Source: Siphonodentalium dalli (lineage: Eukaryota > Mollusca > Scaphopoda > Gadilida > Siphonodentaliidae). From it: a stretch of DNA of 64,000 nucleotides. The notes beneath the pieces were generated by a model that saw nothing but the letters and a program-made list of their open reading frames with translations, was not told the DNA's origin and searched no databases. The DNA lies in NCBI GenBank assembly GCA_032622095.1, contig CP136069.1:8882036-8946035 (forward strand). The letters are read 5' to 3'. Below are positions 28,501 through 39,187 of this stretch, piece by piece (the first letter of the stretch is position 1; the number at the start of each line of letters is the position of its first letter). The position numbers were made by a program, and so were the translations under genes.

Positions 28501-29836
28501 TGTCAATATGAAACATTCAAGAAAAGTCAGTGTCAATATGAAACATTCAAGAAAAGTCAGTGTCAATATGAAACATTCAAGAAAAGTCAGTGTCAATATG
28601 AAACATTCAAGAAAAGTCAGTGTCAATATGAAACATTCAAGAAAAGTCAGTGTCAATATGAAACATTCAAGAAAAGTCAGTGTCAATATGAAACATTCAA
28701 GAAAAGTCAGTGTCAATATGAAACATTCAAGAAAAGTCAGTGTCAATATGAAACATTCAAGAAAAGTCAGTGTCAATATGAAACATTCAAGAAAAGTCAG
28801 TGTCAATATGAAACATTCAAGAAAAGTCAGTGTCAATATGAAACATTCAAGAAAAGTCAGTGTCAATATGAAACATTCAAGAAAAGTCAGGGTCAATATG
28901 AAGCATTCAAGAAAAGTCAGTGTCAATATGAAACATTCAAGAAAAGTCAGTGTCAATATGAAACATTCAAGAAAAGTCAGTGTCAATATGAAACATTCAA
29001 GAAAAGTCAGTGTCAATATGAAACATTCAAGAAAAGTCAGTGTCAATATGAAGCATTCAAGAACAGTCAGTGTCAATATGAAACATTCAAGAAAAGTCAG
29101 TGTCAATATGAAACATTCAAGAAAAGTCAGTGTCAATATGAAGCATTCAAGAAAAGTCAGTGTCAATATGAAGCATTCAAGAAAAGTCAGTGTCAATATG
29201 AAACATTCAAGAGCAGTCAGTGTCAATATGAAACATTCAAGAAAAGTCAGTGTCAATATGAAGCATTCAAGAAAAGTCAGTGTCAATATGAAGCATTCAA
29301 GAAAAGTCAGTGTCAATATGAAACATTCAAGAGCAGTCAGTGTCAATATGAAGCATTCAAGAAAAGTCAGTGTCAATATGAAGCATTCAAGAAAAGTCAG
29401 TGTCAATATGAAGCATTCAAGAGCAGTCAGTGTCAATATGAAACATTCAAGAAAAGTCAGTGTCAATATGAAGCATTCAAGAAAAGTCAGTGTCAATATG
29501 AAGCATTCAAGAAAAGTCAGTGTCAATATGAAACATTCAAGAGCAGTCAGTGTCAATATGAAACATTCAAGAGCAGTCAGTGTCAATATGAAACATTCAA
29601 GAAAAGTCAGTGTCAATATGAAACATTCATGAACAGTCAGTGTCAATATGAAACATTCAAGAAAAGTCAGTGTCAATATGAAGCATTCAAGAGCAGTCAG
29701 TGTCAATATGAAACATTCAAGAAAAGTCAGTGTCAATATGAAACATTCAAGAAAAGTCAGTGTCAATATGAAACATTCAAGAAAAGTCAGTGTCAATATG
29801 AAACATTCAAGAAAAGTCAGTGTCAATATGAAACAT

Positions 29837-30386
29837 ATAAACCGTAAATTCACATTAGGATGATGTTGTAATTTTACGATAGTTTTTCTGTCATAATATT
29901 ACGATCATTTTGTAAATATACGATCACATTTGTAAATGTCAGAATAAGTTGATCTCGTAATTTTACGACAGTTACTGATGGTCCAATTGCTGCCAACAGT
30001 TTCTGTCGTAATATTACGATGAATTTTTTTTGAGTGATGATCATTTACATATACCAGTATGATTTTTTTAATTACGGTTAACTAATCATCTAATCCTACG
30101 AAAGATTAACAAGCGGGCGCAAATTACGTTTACGTATCATCAAATTAGCACCTTGTTAGTTATTGGACTTGTTGAACAATCAGATACATGTATGTTTGTG
30201 CGAGCAAAACCAGTGCAATGTCACTAATATCACCATGGTTAAGTGGTCCTGTTGATGTGCTATGGCGTTGGAGGGTCCTGCTAAATTGCTACGATGTTGG
30301 TAGTGCAAACTGATGCTGTTAAGAAATGGACCGCTATTTTTTTCGAAACCTGTTATTTTCGCGGTGTTTGCAAAATCCGAGTGAAT
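29837..30386 (+). other. Interlude 2, identical by eye to interlude 1
   Basis: Same 550-bp sequence as 24967-25516 at an offset of 4,870 bp, with no difference that I can see. It again contains the five TTACGA-type motifs and ends in the left inverted repeat (30229-30370). The identity over non-repetitive DNA shows that the 4.87-kb duplication is very young or kept homogeneous. Confidence 0.9.
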
Positions 30387-31836
30387 CGAAGAACAGTCAG
30401 TGTCAAAATGAAACATTCAAGAAAAATCAGTGTCAATATGAAACATTCGAGAAAAGTCAGTGTCAATATGAAGCATTCAAGAAAAGTCAGTGTCAATATG
30501 AAGCATTCAAGAAAAGTCAGTGTCAATATGAAACATTCAAGAAAAGTCAGTGTCAATATGAAGCATTCAAGAAAAGTCAGTGTCAATATGAAACATTCAA
30601 GAAAAGTCAATGTCAATATGAAACATTCAAGAAAAGTCAGTGTCAATATGAAGCATTCAAGAAAAGTCAGTGTCAATATGAAACATTCAAGAAAAGTGAG
30701 TGTCAATATGAAGCATTCAAGAAAAGTCAGTGTCAATATGAAACATTCAAGAAAAGTCAGTGTCAATATGAAGCATTCAAGAACAGTCAGTGTCAATATG
30801 AAACATTCAAGAAAAGTCAGTGTCAATATGAAACATTCAAGAAAAGTCAGTGTCAATATGAAGCATTCAAGAAAAGTCAGTGTCAATATGAAGCATTCAA
30901 GAAAAGTCAGTGTCAATATGAAGCATTCAAGAAAAGTCAGTGTCAATATGAAACATTCAAGAACAGTCAGTGTCAATATGAAACATTCAAGAAAAGTGAG
31001 TGTCAATATGAAGCATTCAAGAAAAGGGAGTGTCAATATGAAGCATTCAAGAAAAGTCAGTGTCAATATGAAGCATTCAAGAAAAGTCAGTGTCAATATG
31101 AAGCATTCAAGAAAAGTCAGTGTCAATATGAAGCATTCAAGAACAGTCAGTGTCAATATGAAACATTCAAGAAAAGTCAGTGTCAATATGAAACATTCAA
31201 GAAAAGTCAGTGTCAATATGAAACATTCAAGAAAAGTCAGTGTCAATATGAAACATTCAAGAACAGTCAGTGTCAATATGAAACATTCAAGAAAAGTGAG
31301 TGTCAATATGAAGCATTCAAGAAAAGTGAGTGTCAATATGAAGCATTCAAGAAAAGTGAGTGTCAATATGAAGCATTCAAGAAAAGTCAATGTCAATATG
31401 AAGCATTCAAGAAAAGTCAGTGTCAATATGAAGCATTCAAGAACAGTCAGTGTCAATATGAAACATTCAAGAAAAGTCAGTGTCAATATGAAGCATTCAA
31501 GAAAAGTCAGTGTCAATATGAAACATTCAAGAAAAGTCAGTGTCAATATGAAACATTCAAGAAAAGTCAGTCTCAATATGAAGCATTCAAGAACAGTCAG
31601 TGTCAATATGAAGCATTCAAGAACAGTCAGTGTCAATATGAAACATTCAAGAACAGTCAGTGTCAATATGAAACATTCAAGAAAAGTCAGTGTCAATATG
31701 AAACATTCAAGAAAAGTCAGTGTCAATATGAAACATTCAAGAAAAGTCAGTGTCAATATGAAACATTCAAGAAAAGTCAGTGTCAATATGAAACATTCAA
31801 GAAAAGTCAGTGTCAATATGAAACATTCAAGAACAG

Positions 31837-31986
31837 ATATACTTTGAAATAAATATAAAATCGGTTGCGCTGGTGCTTATGAATATCGGTTTGCAGCAGT
31901 CAACAACCTATTATTAAAATAGTTTATAACATATATGTTTTTAATGTTTTGTACACAAAACGACTTCTACTAGATTCGTTATTAGC
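31837..31986. other. Spacer between array end and right inverted repeat
   Basis: AT-rich sequence with no ORF. It holds short matches to the same place in the unexpanded relative (AGATATAC right after the last unit; TATTATTAAAA followed by ACATATAT), so it belongs to the element rather than to the host. Confidence 0.55.
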
Positions 31987-32130
31987 CAAACACCGCGAAA
32001 ATGACAACTTTAGATAAAATAACCATACACTATCTTCACAACATCAGTTTCCCTCACCAGCATCATAGCAGTTCATCGTGGCCAAACAACATCATAGCAA
32101 ATTAGCATGACTACTTAACAGGGGTGACTA
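31987..32130 (-). repeat. Right inverted repeat of array-bearing element
   Basis: Begins CAAACACCGCGAAAATGACAA and ends CTTAACAGGGGTGACT. Its reverse complement aligns with 30229-30370 along its length with mismatches. The same landmarks, in diverged form, close the relative at 42264-42365 (CCAAACACTGCAAAAATA, ACAACATCAGTTTGCCC, CATCATAGCAACTCAG, CTTAACCAGGG). Confidence 0.75.
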
Positions 32131-33142
32131 TAATGTAGTCATTAACGATGTGTTCCGCGTGAACCAATCAAGTGCGCAATGATGCACATAACATTAACAA
32201 TCGAACACTTTTATCGAAATTTGGTTTATGATCAACATACCAAGTGTGAATGTGTAGTTGTTTGTGATGTGCTGACGTTAAACTTTTACTTCGGATTCAA
32301 TCTATTTTCAGGGGGTACGCGGGCATAATTCCATTTGCACCCTCTCTTGCAACCCAGTGATCAGGCCTAATAGCCTATATATTCACAAACCATTATATAT
32401 ACACTGTATGAGAACATTCCGATATTGGAACCTGAAAATTGCATATGATATATCCTAACATATAGTGGTCCAACTCCAGACAAACACACATGGCTACGGA
32501 CAAGAGACCAGGACCATAGTTGTTCGGCTCGGTGTGAGAAAATTTTGAAAACTAAACGAGAAAATCTCAAATCCTAGCATCTAGACTGGCCTCAATCTTT
32601 CCTAGTGTTGGAAATTTCAAACCTCATACTCACCCTTAGGCTGGGAAATTCTCCAACTGATGACCATTCCGCCAACAAATTGTTTGAAAATCAAACTTCA
32701 AGAACATTTTCAACCTAGTGTAACGTTGGTGTGAAATTTCTAACTAATGTTGTGACAGGTATTAAATTTCCAACTGTCCGTGTTCACAACCCACTGTAAG
32801 CCGATATTGAGGATGCGTATACCCTGCCTTAAATGGTATACATGGCTTCAAATAATAGGCTGATACGCGAATTTAATGGCGACAAATTTTGCTATTTGAT
32901 GGCTTATATACTGGGCCATTTTAGCCCTTTTTGTCCTTGCTCGGGTCTCCTTCTGTTATGCAGGCGTTATACGTTGTCCTTGGCATAGAGTATAATATAT
33001 AGCTGGCAGGACCCTTTTCTGTAATGTGGTGCAGTTTGGTCGATTACTATTCAGAAAATGGATGAAAATAGATGGTTTTCAAGTGTGAAATCTACATGTA
33101 TGTCCTTCATCACACATTTTCTTAACTGTATGGAATTAAGTA
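32131..33142. other. Non-coding stretch with a dispersed GGAAATTT-type repeat
   Basis: No convincing gene. From about 32460 to 32800 there is a sequence with spaced GGAAATTTC, GAAATTTCTAAC and AAATTTCCAAC motifs. Similar motif-rich stretches occur at 34890-35110, 35570-35840 and 48750-49030, the last in the opposite orientation, so this looks like an old dispersed repeat. The ORF at 32367-32570 (minus) shows nothing recognisable. Confidence 0.4.
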
Positions 33143-33533
33143 TCCACCCCATCTGTTAACTGGCGTTCAGTATTCAACCCATTTGTTAACTGGGATGCAG
33201 TAGTCACCCCTATGTTAACTGGCATTCAGTTTGGACCACTTCTGTCAGCTGGCATTCAGTATTCAGCACCTCTGTTAACTGATATTCAGTAGTCACCCCA
33301 TCTGTTAACTAGCAATTAGTATTCACCACATATATTAACTGGCATTCAGTATTCACACCTTCTGTTAACTTGCAATCAGTATTCACCCCATCTGTTAACT
33401 GGCATTCAGTATATGTACCCCTTCTGTTAACTGGCATCCCGTACACAATATGTTAACTTGCCATCAATATTCACCCCCTATGTTAACTGGCATTCAGCTT
33501 TCACCCACACTGTTGACTGGTATTCATAATTCA
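33143..33533 (+). repeat. Second minisatellite, about 30-bp degenerate unit, about 13 copies
   Basis: Degenerate tandem copies of a unit reading roughly TCTGTTAACTGGCATTCAG followed by TATTCACCCC. Unit length drifts between about 27 and 33 bp and copies differ at several positions, so the array is much older than the giant one. It is 1.3 kb from the end of the giant array but unrelated in sequence. Confidence 0.9.
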
Positions 33534-33763
33534 GGGGAAAGTAAATTAAATTGATAACAAAGTATTACCTTTGATTTTGAGATAACCTGTTATAACATGA
33601 ACGTTTACAGAAGATATCTTCGACACAATTACTTATCTTTCATTATACATATATTATCGATATTAGATCGTTGTTATTACCGGGGGTTCATTAAAAATGA
33701 CGTTTTGTCTCCCTTTAATTCCGACAACGAATCGTTAGGATGATACGTTAAATACATGTTATG

Positions 33764-34130
33764 TACTTGTTCGGGTGCGTGAAACAGATAAGTTAGTATT
33801 CAGGTGCTATGTAAACTGGGTGAATGTATCATTCTACTAACATCACCGAAAACATAAAGCAAATCGACCGTACCATTCCATAGAAAACATTGTCTAAACT
33901 ATGCTAAATTGTAAATATTTACTACTGGAATCGGGATGCTTCTGTCGGCGATGAACTATCGAAAACGATTTCGCCATCGACATTCACTGAATTTAATTAA
34001 TATATAAGAATGACGGTGTGTGTTGTCAATATAGATAACATATATATATATATATAAATAACTACTTTGAACAAGAGTATTCTCCATTTATATTTTATCA
34101 CCATACCGGAATGTTTCACATCACTTTAAC
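33764..34130 (+). repeat. Dispersed repeat A, copy 1
   Basis: Starts ACTTGTTCGGGTGCGTGAAA and ends at TTTCACATCACTTTAAC. Its reverse complement is present at 48124-48480 with similar length and many shared blocks (GATAAGTTAGTA, GCATTCTACTAACATC, TTGTAAATATTTAC, TTAATTAATATATAAGAATG, AATAACTACTTTGA). The distal part (34060-34128) can be read as a peptide with FEQEYS and FHITL, which recurs in the other copies. Confidence 0.75.
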
Positions 34131-36099
34131 GAAAACCATATGTTCCAGAATATGAACGGAAACAGTGCGTTATTAACGAGATTTTGTTGTTAATATATTT
34201 GTCATGTGCAAATAGACATTAGTTCACGACATATGTTCCTCGACATTACGCGATAACATCTTGTTTAGTTGTTGTGGAAATGCCACGTATAATTCTTCGA
34301 TTTGTCATGCGAGAATAGAGGATCTCATTAGAACCACATGGTACACCTCACTCTCAATAAATACCCAGTGGCGCCCCACCAGTCACCAATCTGTTTCAGA
34401 GTTCCAAAGAAGATTCCTGCAGGTGAGTGGAGTTTTATTTCAAATTCTTTTTTTTAGTGTAGGGAAACTTTTATAGAAGTTCTTTTTCAAGTAAGCACAT
34501 TTATTGTCAATGACAAAAGTGTTAGTTCTTTATAAAAAAGGGTCTAACTCCGTCAAAAAGCACCGAACCATGACAAACTTCTAACTTATCTAACAACTTG
34601 GGGTAGGGTTTAGGACTGTTTTAGTCTACAATGTAGGGCGTGCAGTTATAAACTCCATAAAACTTGAACTATGCAATTGGGACCCGGAGTAAGTTGTGAG
34701 AGTACAGTACATGTAGTACGTTATATTAGTTACATTGAAAGACAAACATTCTCCTAAAAATCAACCTAATTTGAACGTGGCGACAGGGAGGTTGTTGGTC
34801 ACCCCAATTTGGTAAAAAAAATTCAAAGGTTGCATGAAATGTCATGTCATGTCATGCCAACATTATTTGCAAATTTTACACAACTATTGGTTGAAATTGT
34901 TCTCATTGTTTGATTTTCCAACCAGTGGGGTATTTGTTCTTTTTAGACCAACAGTAGCATAAATTTCTTACTTTTGGTTGGTTGGTCTGAAATTTTCTAA
35001 ACTTTTAGGTGGATGTCAGGTTGGAAATTTCTAAACAGTTGAAAAGCTTGAAGTGCTAGTTGAAAAGTTCCATTCTAACCAGGGGGTGGTGCAAATATAA
35101 TTCCACAGACATGGTTCAATGGGAGGTACATTGGAAATGTCAAGGTGGACTCCAGTCATCCTCTCCCACACTCCTCGTGGACTCTATTGCCATGTCCATG
35201 CGCTATATATCTTACTAACATCGCGGTGATCAACATATAGGCTGATAAGTACATTTAATACTCTCATAAGGACTTCATATCCCTCAAAAATACATATTCA
35301 GGTCGTAGAAATTTAGAAATATCTGGTCCCGACTTTTCTTCAGCCTGGATCAATAATGAGCGTTCGATCTTTGCTATTGTTTTTCTGATATGGTACACAT
35401 AAATTGCATTTGTCCGAATATGTCGCACATTCGGGCGTTAATTTTAAAACACATGGTCAATATTGCTATGACATTGTCAATGTTTGTCACAGGACACGTA
35501 CATGGACTTGACAACAGGGTATGACGAGGGGGAGATCGGGTTCGAGTGATCAATCTAAAACCCCAACTTTGGCCAAATCTTTCAATAGTTGGAAATTTCA
35601 TGCCAAACACAACATTTGTTGGAAATTTTACAGTAACTGTATATGTTGGAATTATTCTGTTATTTTGATTTTTCGACCAGTATTTAATATGAAATATGTT
35701 GTTTAAACATAAAAAATATTTAAAAAAAAATCCTATTTGTGTCAAATGTTTGGTCTGAACTGGGCATCAGTCGGTAATTTCCCAACTTTAGAGGGTGCAG
35801 AAAGAAATTGTCCAAGAGGTACCACAAGGTACCAACTTCAACCCGTAGGGCTGGAACTGGAATGTTAATGTCTTCGGAAAAATCTGTCTGTAAAATGTTT
35901 ACAATATTTAAAATAAACATAGCATGGGAGTTGTTGGTACATGAGAGGCGATGGACGTGTCCTTGAGAAACTTCTCATTGATGAAGAATATGGCAATCAT
36001 CTACTTTTGCAGATAATTCCAACCACATCGATAATGCCATTCCAAAAAAAAAAAAATGGAAGACGAATATAAAGTCTGAAGTAATTTATGCATAAGTAT
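34131..36099. other. Non-coding stretch between dispersed repeats
   Basis: No supported gene. Two further GGAAATTT-type stretches lie here (34890-35110 and 35570-35840). An AT run and a short A run at 36045 are present. The ORFs at 34261-34476, 35374-35745, 35521-35706 and 35997-36215 have no recognisable domains and unremarkable composition. Confidence 0.4.
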
Positions 36100-36215
36100 G
36101 ATGTTTCGTTATGGATATACCAGTTATGATAATGACCACTTTGTGGAAGAGCATTCTCTATTCTCATCAAATTTACACAGCGAAGGGATCCATATAACTT
36201 TAACCTATGGCACAC
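36100..36215 (+). repeat. Dispersed repeat A, diverged fragment (copy 3)
   Basis: ATAATGACCACTTTGTGGAAG to CATATAACTTTAACC parallels AATAACTACTTTGAACAAG to CACATCACTTTAAC of copy 1. The resemblance is clearest when both are translated: the frame reads HFVEEHS and then GIHITL here, against YFEQEYS and then GMFHITL in copy 1. Confidence 0.45.
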
Positions 36216-36252
36216 TTCCGTATTTCATGATCAGGAATTATCAGCCTTTTAC

Positions 36253-36386
36253 ATGTGCCATCAGAACCCCAGGAAACCATTGATAATATGGGAGACCCTT
36301 GCTGAAAACAGACATCAAGAGAGACAGCTCAAACACATCGCGTACACATTGTCATTGAATAAGACTACAATCATCAATAACATACA
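36253..36386 (+). pseudogene. Non-LTR retrotransposon C-terminal remnant, left part
   Basis: A short open frame whose residues (LIIWETLAENRHQERQLKHI and on) have the look of the region before the C-terminal zinc knuckle of a LINE ORF2. It runs into a MITE at 36387, and the knuckle itself lies on the other side of that MITE in the same orientation. Assigning both parts to one old LINE is inference. The upstream reverse transcriptase is absent. Confidence 0.35.
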
Positions 36387-36942
36387 ACCTTACTCATATT
36401 TAAATTTGCGCAGTACTATTTTTCGCGCACCCATCGGCGCGCGAATTTAAAACTGAGCGAAAAATAGTACGACTCCCAAGTTTAATCTAAACCATAGTCC
36501 ATAAAAGAGTGCTATGTTGCTGAGTTTACATATATTATGAATGGTTGAATAGACAATTGTGCCAACACATATATACATTCGGCTAACCGCTATCAAGACC
36601 ATTGCTCACAATTAAAGCGACATATCATGGTAACCTAGACATTGTTGAAATGCTTGTATAAGCAAAATGCTGATAGTCCAGGTCATGTATGTTGTCACTA
36701 GTTTATTGTCTACATGATGTAAATCCGCCGCGATGGTGTTCATACACATATACTATCTATGGCAATGACTAAGAGCCGAAACTGTCATCAGCTCCAAGAT
36801 ATATAAGAAAATATCACTGAAATATTACGAAAATAGTTTTCTCAGTTTTGAATTCGCGCAGTTATAGGTGCGCGAATTTAAAGTGCGCGAATTCAAAACT
36901 GAGTGAAAAATAGTACTGCGCGATTTTAAATAGGAGTAAGGT
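36387..36942. mobile_element. MITE with about 45-bp terminal inverted repeats (556 bp)
   Basis: Left end ACCTTACTCATATTTAAATT then GCGCAGTACTATTTTTC. The right end, reverse complemented, reads ACCTTACTCCTATTTAAAAT then CGCGCAGTACTATTTTTC. Inner copies of GCGCGAATTTAAA and AAAACTGAG-GAAAAATAGTAC make further inverted repeats at 36421-36470 and 36838-36920, so both ends are themselves foldbacks. It has no coding capacity. The target duplication is unclear. It splits a LINE-like remnant. Confidence 0.8.
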
Positions 36943-37174
36943 ATGTCGTTCATGTGGCGAAAACTATCAGAATGAACTGAAGCATGTTCTTATCGCGTGT
37001 CATTCCCTGGTATTGGTGTACATCAGAAATACATATTGGGACTTGATCGTCAACAAGTATGGAGTGGACATTTACGTATTCGTAAGCCACCTAACTGATG
37101 ATCAGTTCGAGTCACCCATATTATGGAATGTTGGTATGTGTGCAGACTCTGACCTGTTACCAATCTATATCTAA
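36943..37174 (+). pseudogene. Non-LTR retrotransposon C-terminal remnant with CCHC knuckle, right part
   Basis: The frame beginning at the MITE edge contains VCRSCGENYQNELKHVLIAC, a C-x2-C-x9-H-x4-C pattern like the C-terminal zinc knuckle of LINE ORF2 proteins. Aromatic and basic residues follow (NTYWDLIVNKYG), then a stop at 37172-37174. The family cannot be named from this fragment. It presumably formed one frame with 36253-36386 before the MITE inserted. Confidence 0.45.
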
Positions 37175-37184
37175 CTTCATATCG

Positions 37185-37424
37185 TACTTAGTGCGGTCAT
37201 GTAGAAAAATTATTTATGATCATTATTTAAATAGAGCCACATTTACTATTAAAATGGATCATCAACCCTTAAAATATTTATCAACAACTCAGTATAATAA
37301 TCCGAAAATTCAGAGGTGGATGTTGTGTTTATCAGCTTATAATTGTATTATAGAATATCTGCCAGGTAGTGAACATTGTTTTACAAAGACGGGAACTTCA
37401 GGCCCCAAAAATACAAGCAGGTAA
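37185..37424 (+). pseudogene. Ty3/gypsy-type RNase H fragment
   Basis: The open frame includes FTIKMDHQPLKYL, then KIQRWMLCLSAY and IEYLPGSEH. These are the order and spacing typical of the RNase H domain of Ty3/gypsy pol (D-H-x-x-L, then a tryptophan, then YxPG). Only about 70 residues are recognisable; the reverse transcriptase, integrase and LTRs are not seen, so this is a dead fragment. It directly follows the LINE-like fragment, so the stretch is a junkyard of old insertions. Confidence 0.7.
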
Positions 37425-38463
37425 ACACGTACATATATGCATATAATTAAATAGCGTTATTTGTTATAAATATTGCGGACTCCAACAGTCCAACTCCTTG
37501 TACGCATAAAATGCGCTAATACATAATTATTTAATATAATGTAGGATAACGTTTTGTGGCCGACATTCAATGTCGGCCATTTAGTCAGTCCGCCCGTCCG
37601 TCCGTTTGCGTCTGTTTTCCGCGAGTGATTTTTATGTCTCACCTGGATGCCATAATTTGTGTATACTATATTTAATATGCAAAATACACATATGATAACG
37701 CGGAAATATGTAAACTATAGGAATTGATGCGCCCGATGCGATCTCGGTGGATTCCGATACCTCCCGCTAACAACAAGGGCACCTCCGATGTTTATATTAA
37801 CAATACAACCTGTCTACGACTGTTGTTGAATTTATAGTTGTAAATGTTGGGCTTTGTAAGTGTATACCATCGTGTAAGCAATTCATGATATTCAGGATTC
37901 TCTACAATTTTATTTACACTATTTTTATTTTTGACTGGCTAAAACTGCTCCTACGGCAGACTGTCTGTTCATCATTGGCATTATATAAGCCTCCGGTGAG
38001 CAAGGCGGGGTACCTTGTCTGTGGGCCCAGGACACTGTGGCATCACCTGCTCATTCTGTATATGGGCTCTATAAAGCAGATTTATTAAGTAGAATACCTG
38101 AGACAGAAGCACAAATGTCTGACAACAATATATATATACATACTAAGTGTTGTCATCACTAAATCCAGCATTCTGATTGGTCGACGCCCACGTGGCTAGT
38201 TGCAATTATTTCTCGGTGAATGCGCAACAGCTAATAACTACAAGCTCATAACAACATCAATACGTCATTTGGGTTTGGAAAGACGAACGCGTAATGTTTT
38301 GGGCGCATTTGTATTCGCGCAGGATTGACTTAATAAATCATCGGGTTCCAATTGTTCCTGTTAACTTTTGCCAAGGGTGCTATGGGATATTTTGGGCTGG
38401 TTTTGTCACGATACACTTTTCGATTTAAATACATTTACACAAGTGGCTTTATCGCTAAATGTA
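37425..38463. other. Non-coding stretch with one perfect hairpin
   Basis: No supported gene. A 23-nt palindrome lies at 37557-37579 (TGGCCGACAT, TCA, ATGTCGGCCA), followed by CCGT repeats at 37597-37612. The hairpin, TTAG and CCGT order is loosely like the ends of the Helitron-like elements further right, but I would not call an element from it. The ORF at 37885-38088 has no recognisable domain. Confidence 0.4.
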
Positions 38464-38489
38464 TCTATATATATATATAACCCGTCGTC

Positions 38490-38530
<41 letters not shown>

Positions 38531-39187
38531 ATAACTCGGTCACGCTTTTGGCGCGTTTATAACTTTTCAAACATGCGTCCAATGTGGCCCAAATTTGTAC
38601 CCCGACCTATCGTGTGTCATAAAAGGTGACTCACCAAATTTCACGCCGATTGGTTAAAGTAAACCTGAGACCTAACATGCTCCCCAAATGCAGCATTTGC
38701 ACTCAAGTAGACACTTTTTCTTATGACGTTAGTCGAAATGACGTCATTGACGTCGAACGCAAACCAACACTTGCTTTGCTATTGTAGGCGAAACTTCCAT
38801 GCGCTCTACCAAAGCGTTGTAAAGAATGCTCTATTTGATACGAAAGTTGTGCATTGAATGTGGAATCGAACGAGTACCGGTATACTCGGAAGATGGCGAA
38901 TGGACACAGTCTGGCCTCCCGCCAGTGGGTACCGCGAACTCAGTTAGAAAAATCACATTCCCGAGCCGGGACTAATAGTACAGAGTAAACACTACTGTTG
39001 ACGCTAATTAATGCTCTTTTAGTCTTTCGGTTGAGTGCAAATCTGATACAAAAAATGTTTAAAAGATCAAAATGTGCGCGAAGCGCACAAAGTTAAAGAT
39101 CATATAATGTGCGCGAGGCTCACAAGGGGCTATAGGCCCCTCACCACAAAATAAAGGTTCCGAATTGAGCCTGTTTCAGTTAGTATA
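38464..39187 (+). mobile_element. Helitron-like non-autonomous element, copy a (3' truncated)
   Basis: Begins A|TCTATATATA, then ACCCGTCGTCTG, a TG run (38491-38530), then TATAACTCGGTCACGCTTTTG and about 600 bp shared with copies at 53753, 55491, 57496 and 58666. The shared blocks include CACCAAATTTCACGCCGATTGG, GACGTCATTGACGTCGAACG, GAAGATGGCGAATGGACA and AATGTGCGCGAAG. It stops at TTCAGTTAGTATA, where CACTG of the next element begins. The 5' TC after A fits Helitrons; no Rep/helicase gene is present. Confidence 0.65.

Larger units (their letters stand above)
21241..31010 (+). repeat. Tandem segmental duplication, 4,870-bp period, spanning array and interlude
   Basis: Sequence at 24961 onward recurs 4,870 bp later, including the whole interlude and the first 21 units after it; the two copies part at about 26140 and 31010. 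To the left, 21241-24966 pairs with 26141-29836. The offset there is 4,900 bp up to a run of near-identical units and 4,870 bp after it, because the left copy has 14 units (23581-24000) where the right has 13 (28481-28870). One whole unit was gained or lost in a homogeneous run after the duplication. The repeating block is interlude plus 144 units (550 + 4,320 bp). Confidence 0.9.
1..31836 (+). repeat. Giant 30-bp minisatellite array (about 1,020 units), continuing left of the window
   Basis: Head-to-tail copies of a 30-bp unit that begins ATGAAACATTCAAG and ends AAAAGTCAGTGTCAAT. The variable sites recur in combinations: AAACATT or AAGCATT; GAAAAG, GAACAG or GAGCAG; GTCAG, GTGAG or GTCAA. 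The array is interrupted only by two identical 550-bp interludes and ends in a partial unit at 31821-31836. Single-base deletions occur near 181, 1390, 1412, 2133 and 4674. The right 27 kb has no frame-changing indel outside the interludes. The plus strand reads MKHSRKVSVN or YETFKKSQCQ per unit and the minus strand FILTLTFLEC, so long ORFs are inevitable. The minus frame has no ATG over the 20 kb from 4668 to 24983. I read this as satellite DNA, not a coding gene. The flanks indicate that it sits inside a transposable element. Confidence 0.97.
30229..32130 (+). mobile_element. Non-autonomous inverted-repeat element carrying a minisatellite (innermost copy)
   Basis: Left inverted repeat 30229-30370, array about 30383-31836 (about 48 units), a short right spacer, then right inverted repeat 31987-32130. 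The two arms are imperfect inverted copies of about 142 bp; both reach the shared TTTTCGCGGTGTTTG at the inner end and a GTTAAGT box near the outer end. There is no coding capacity, so it is MITE-like. Tandem-repeat-bearing MITEs are known from bivalves; membership in a described family is not shown here. I could not define a target-site duplication with confidence. The rest of the giant array lies left of interlude copies of the same left arm. Confidence 0.7.

Noticed and set aside
1-31836. CRISPR array
   Set aside because: Units are contiguous with no spacers, no cas genes exist, and the DNA is eukaryotic.
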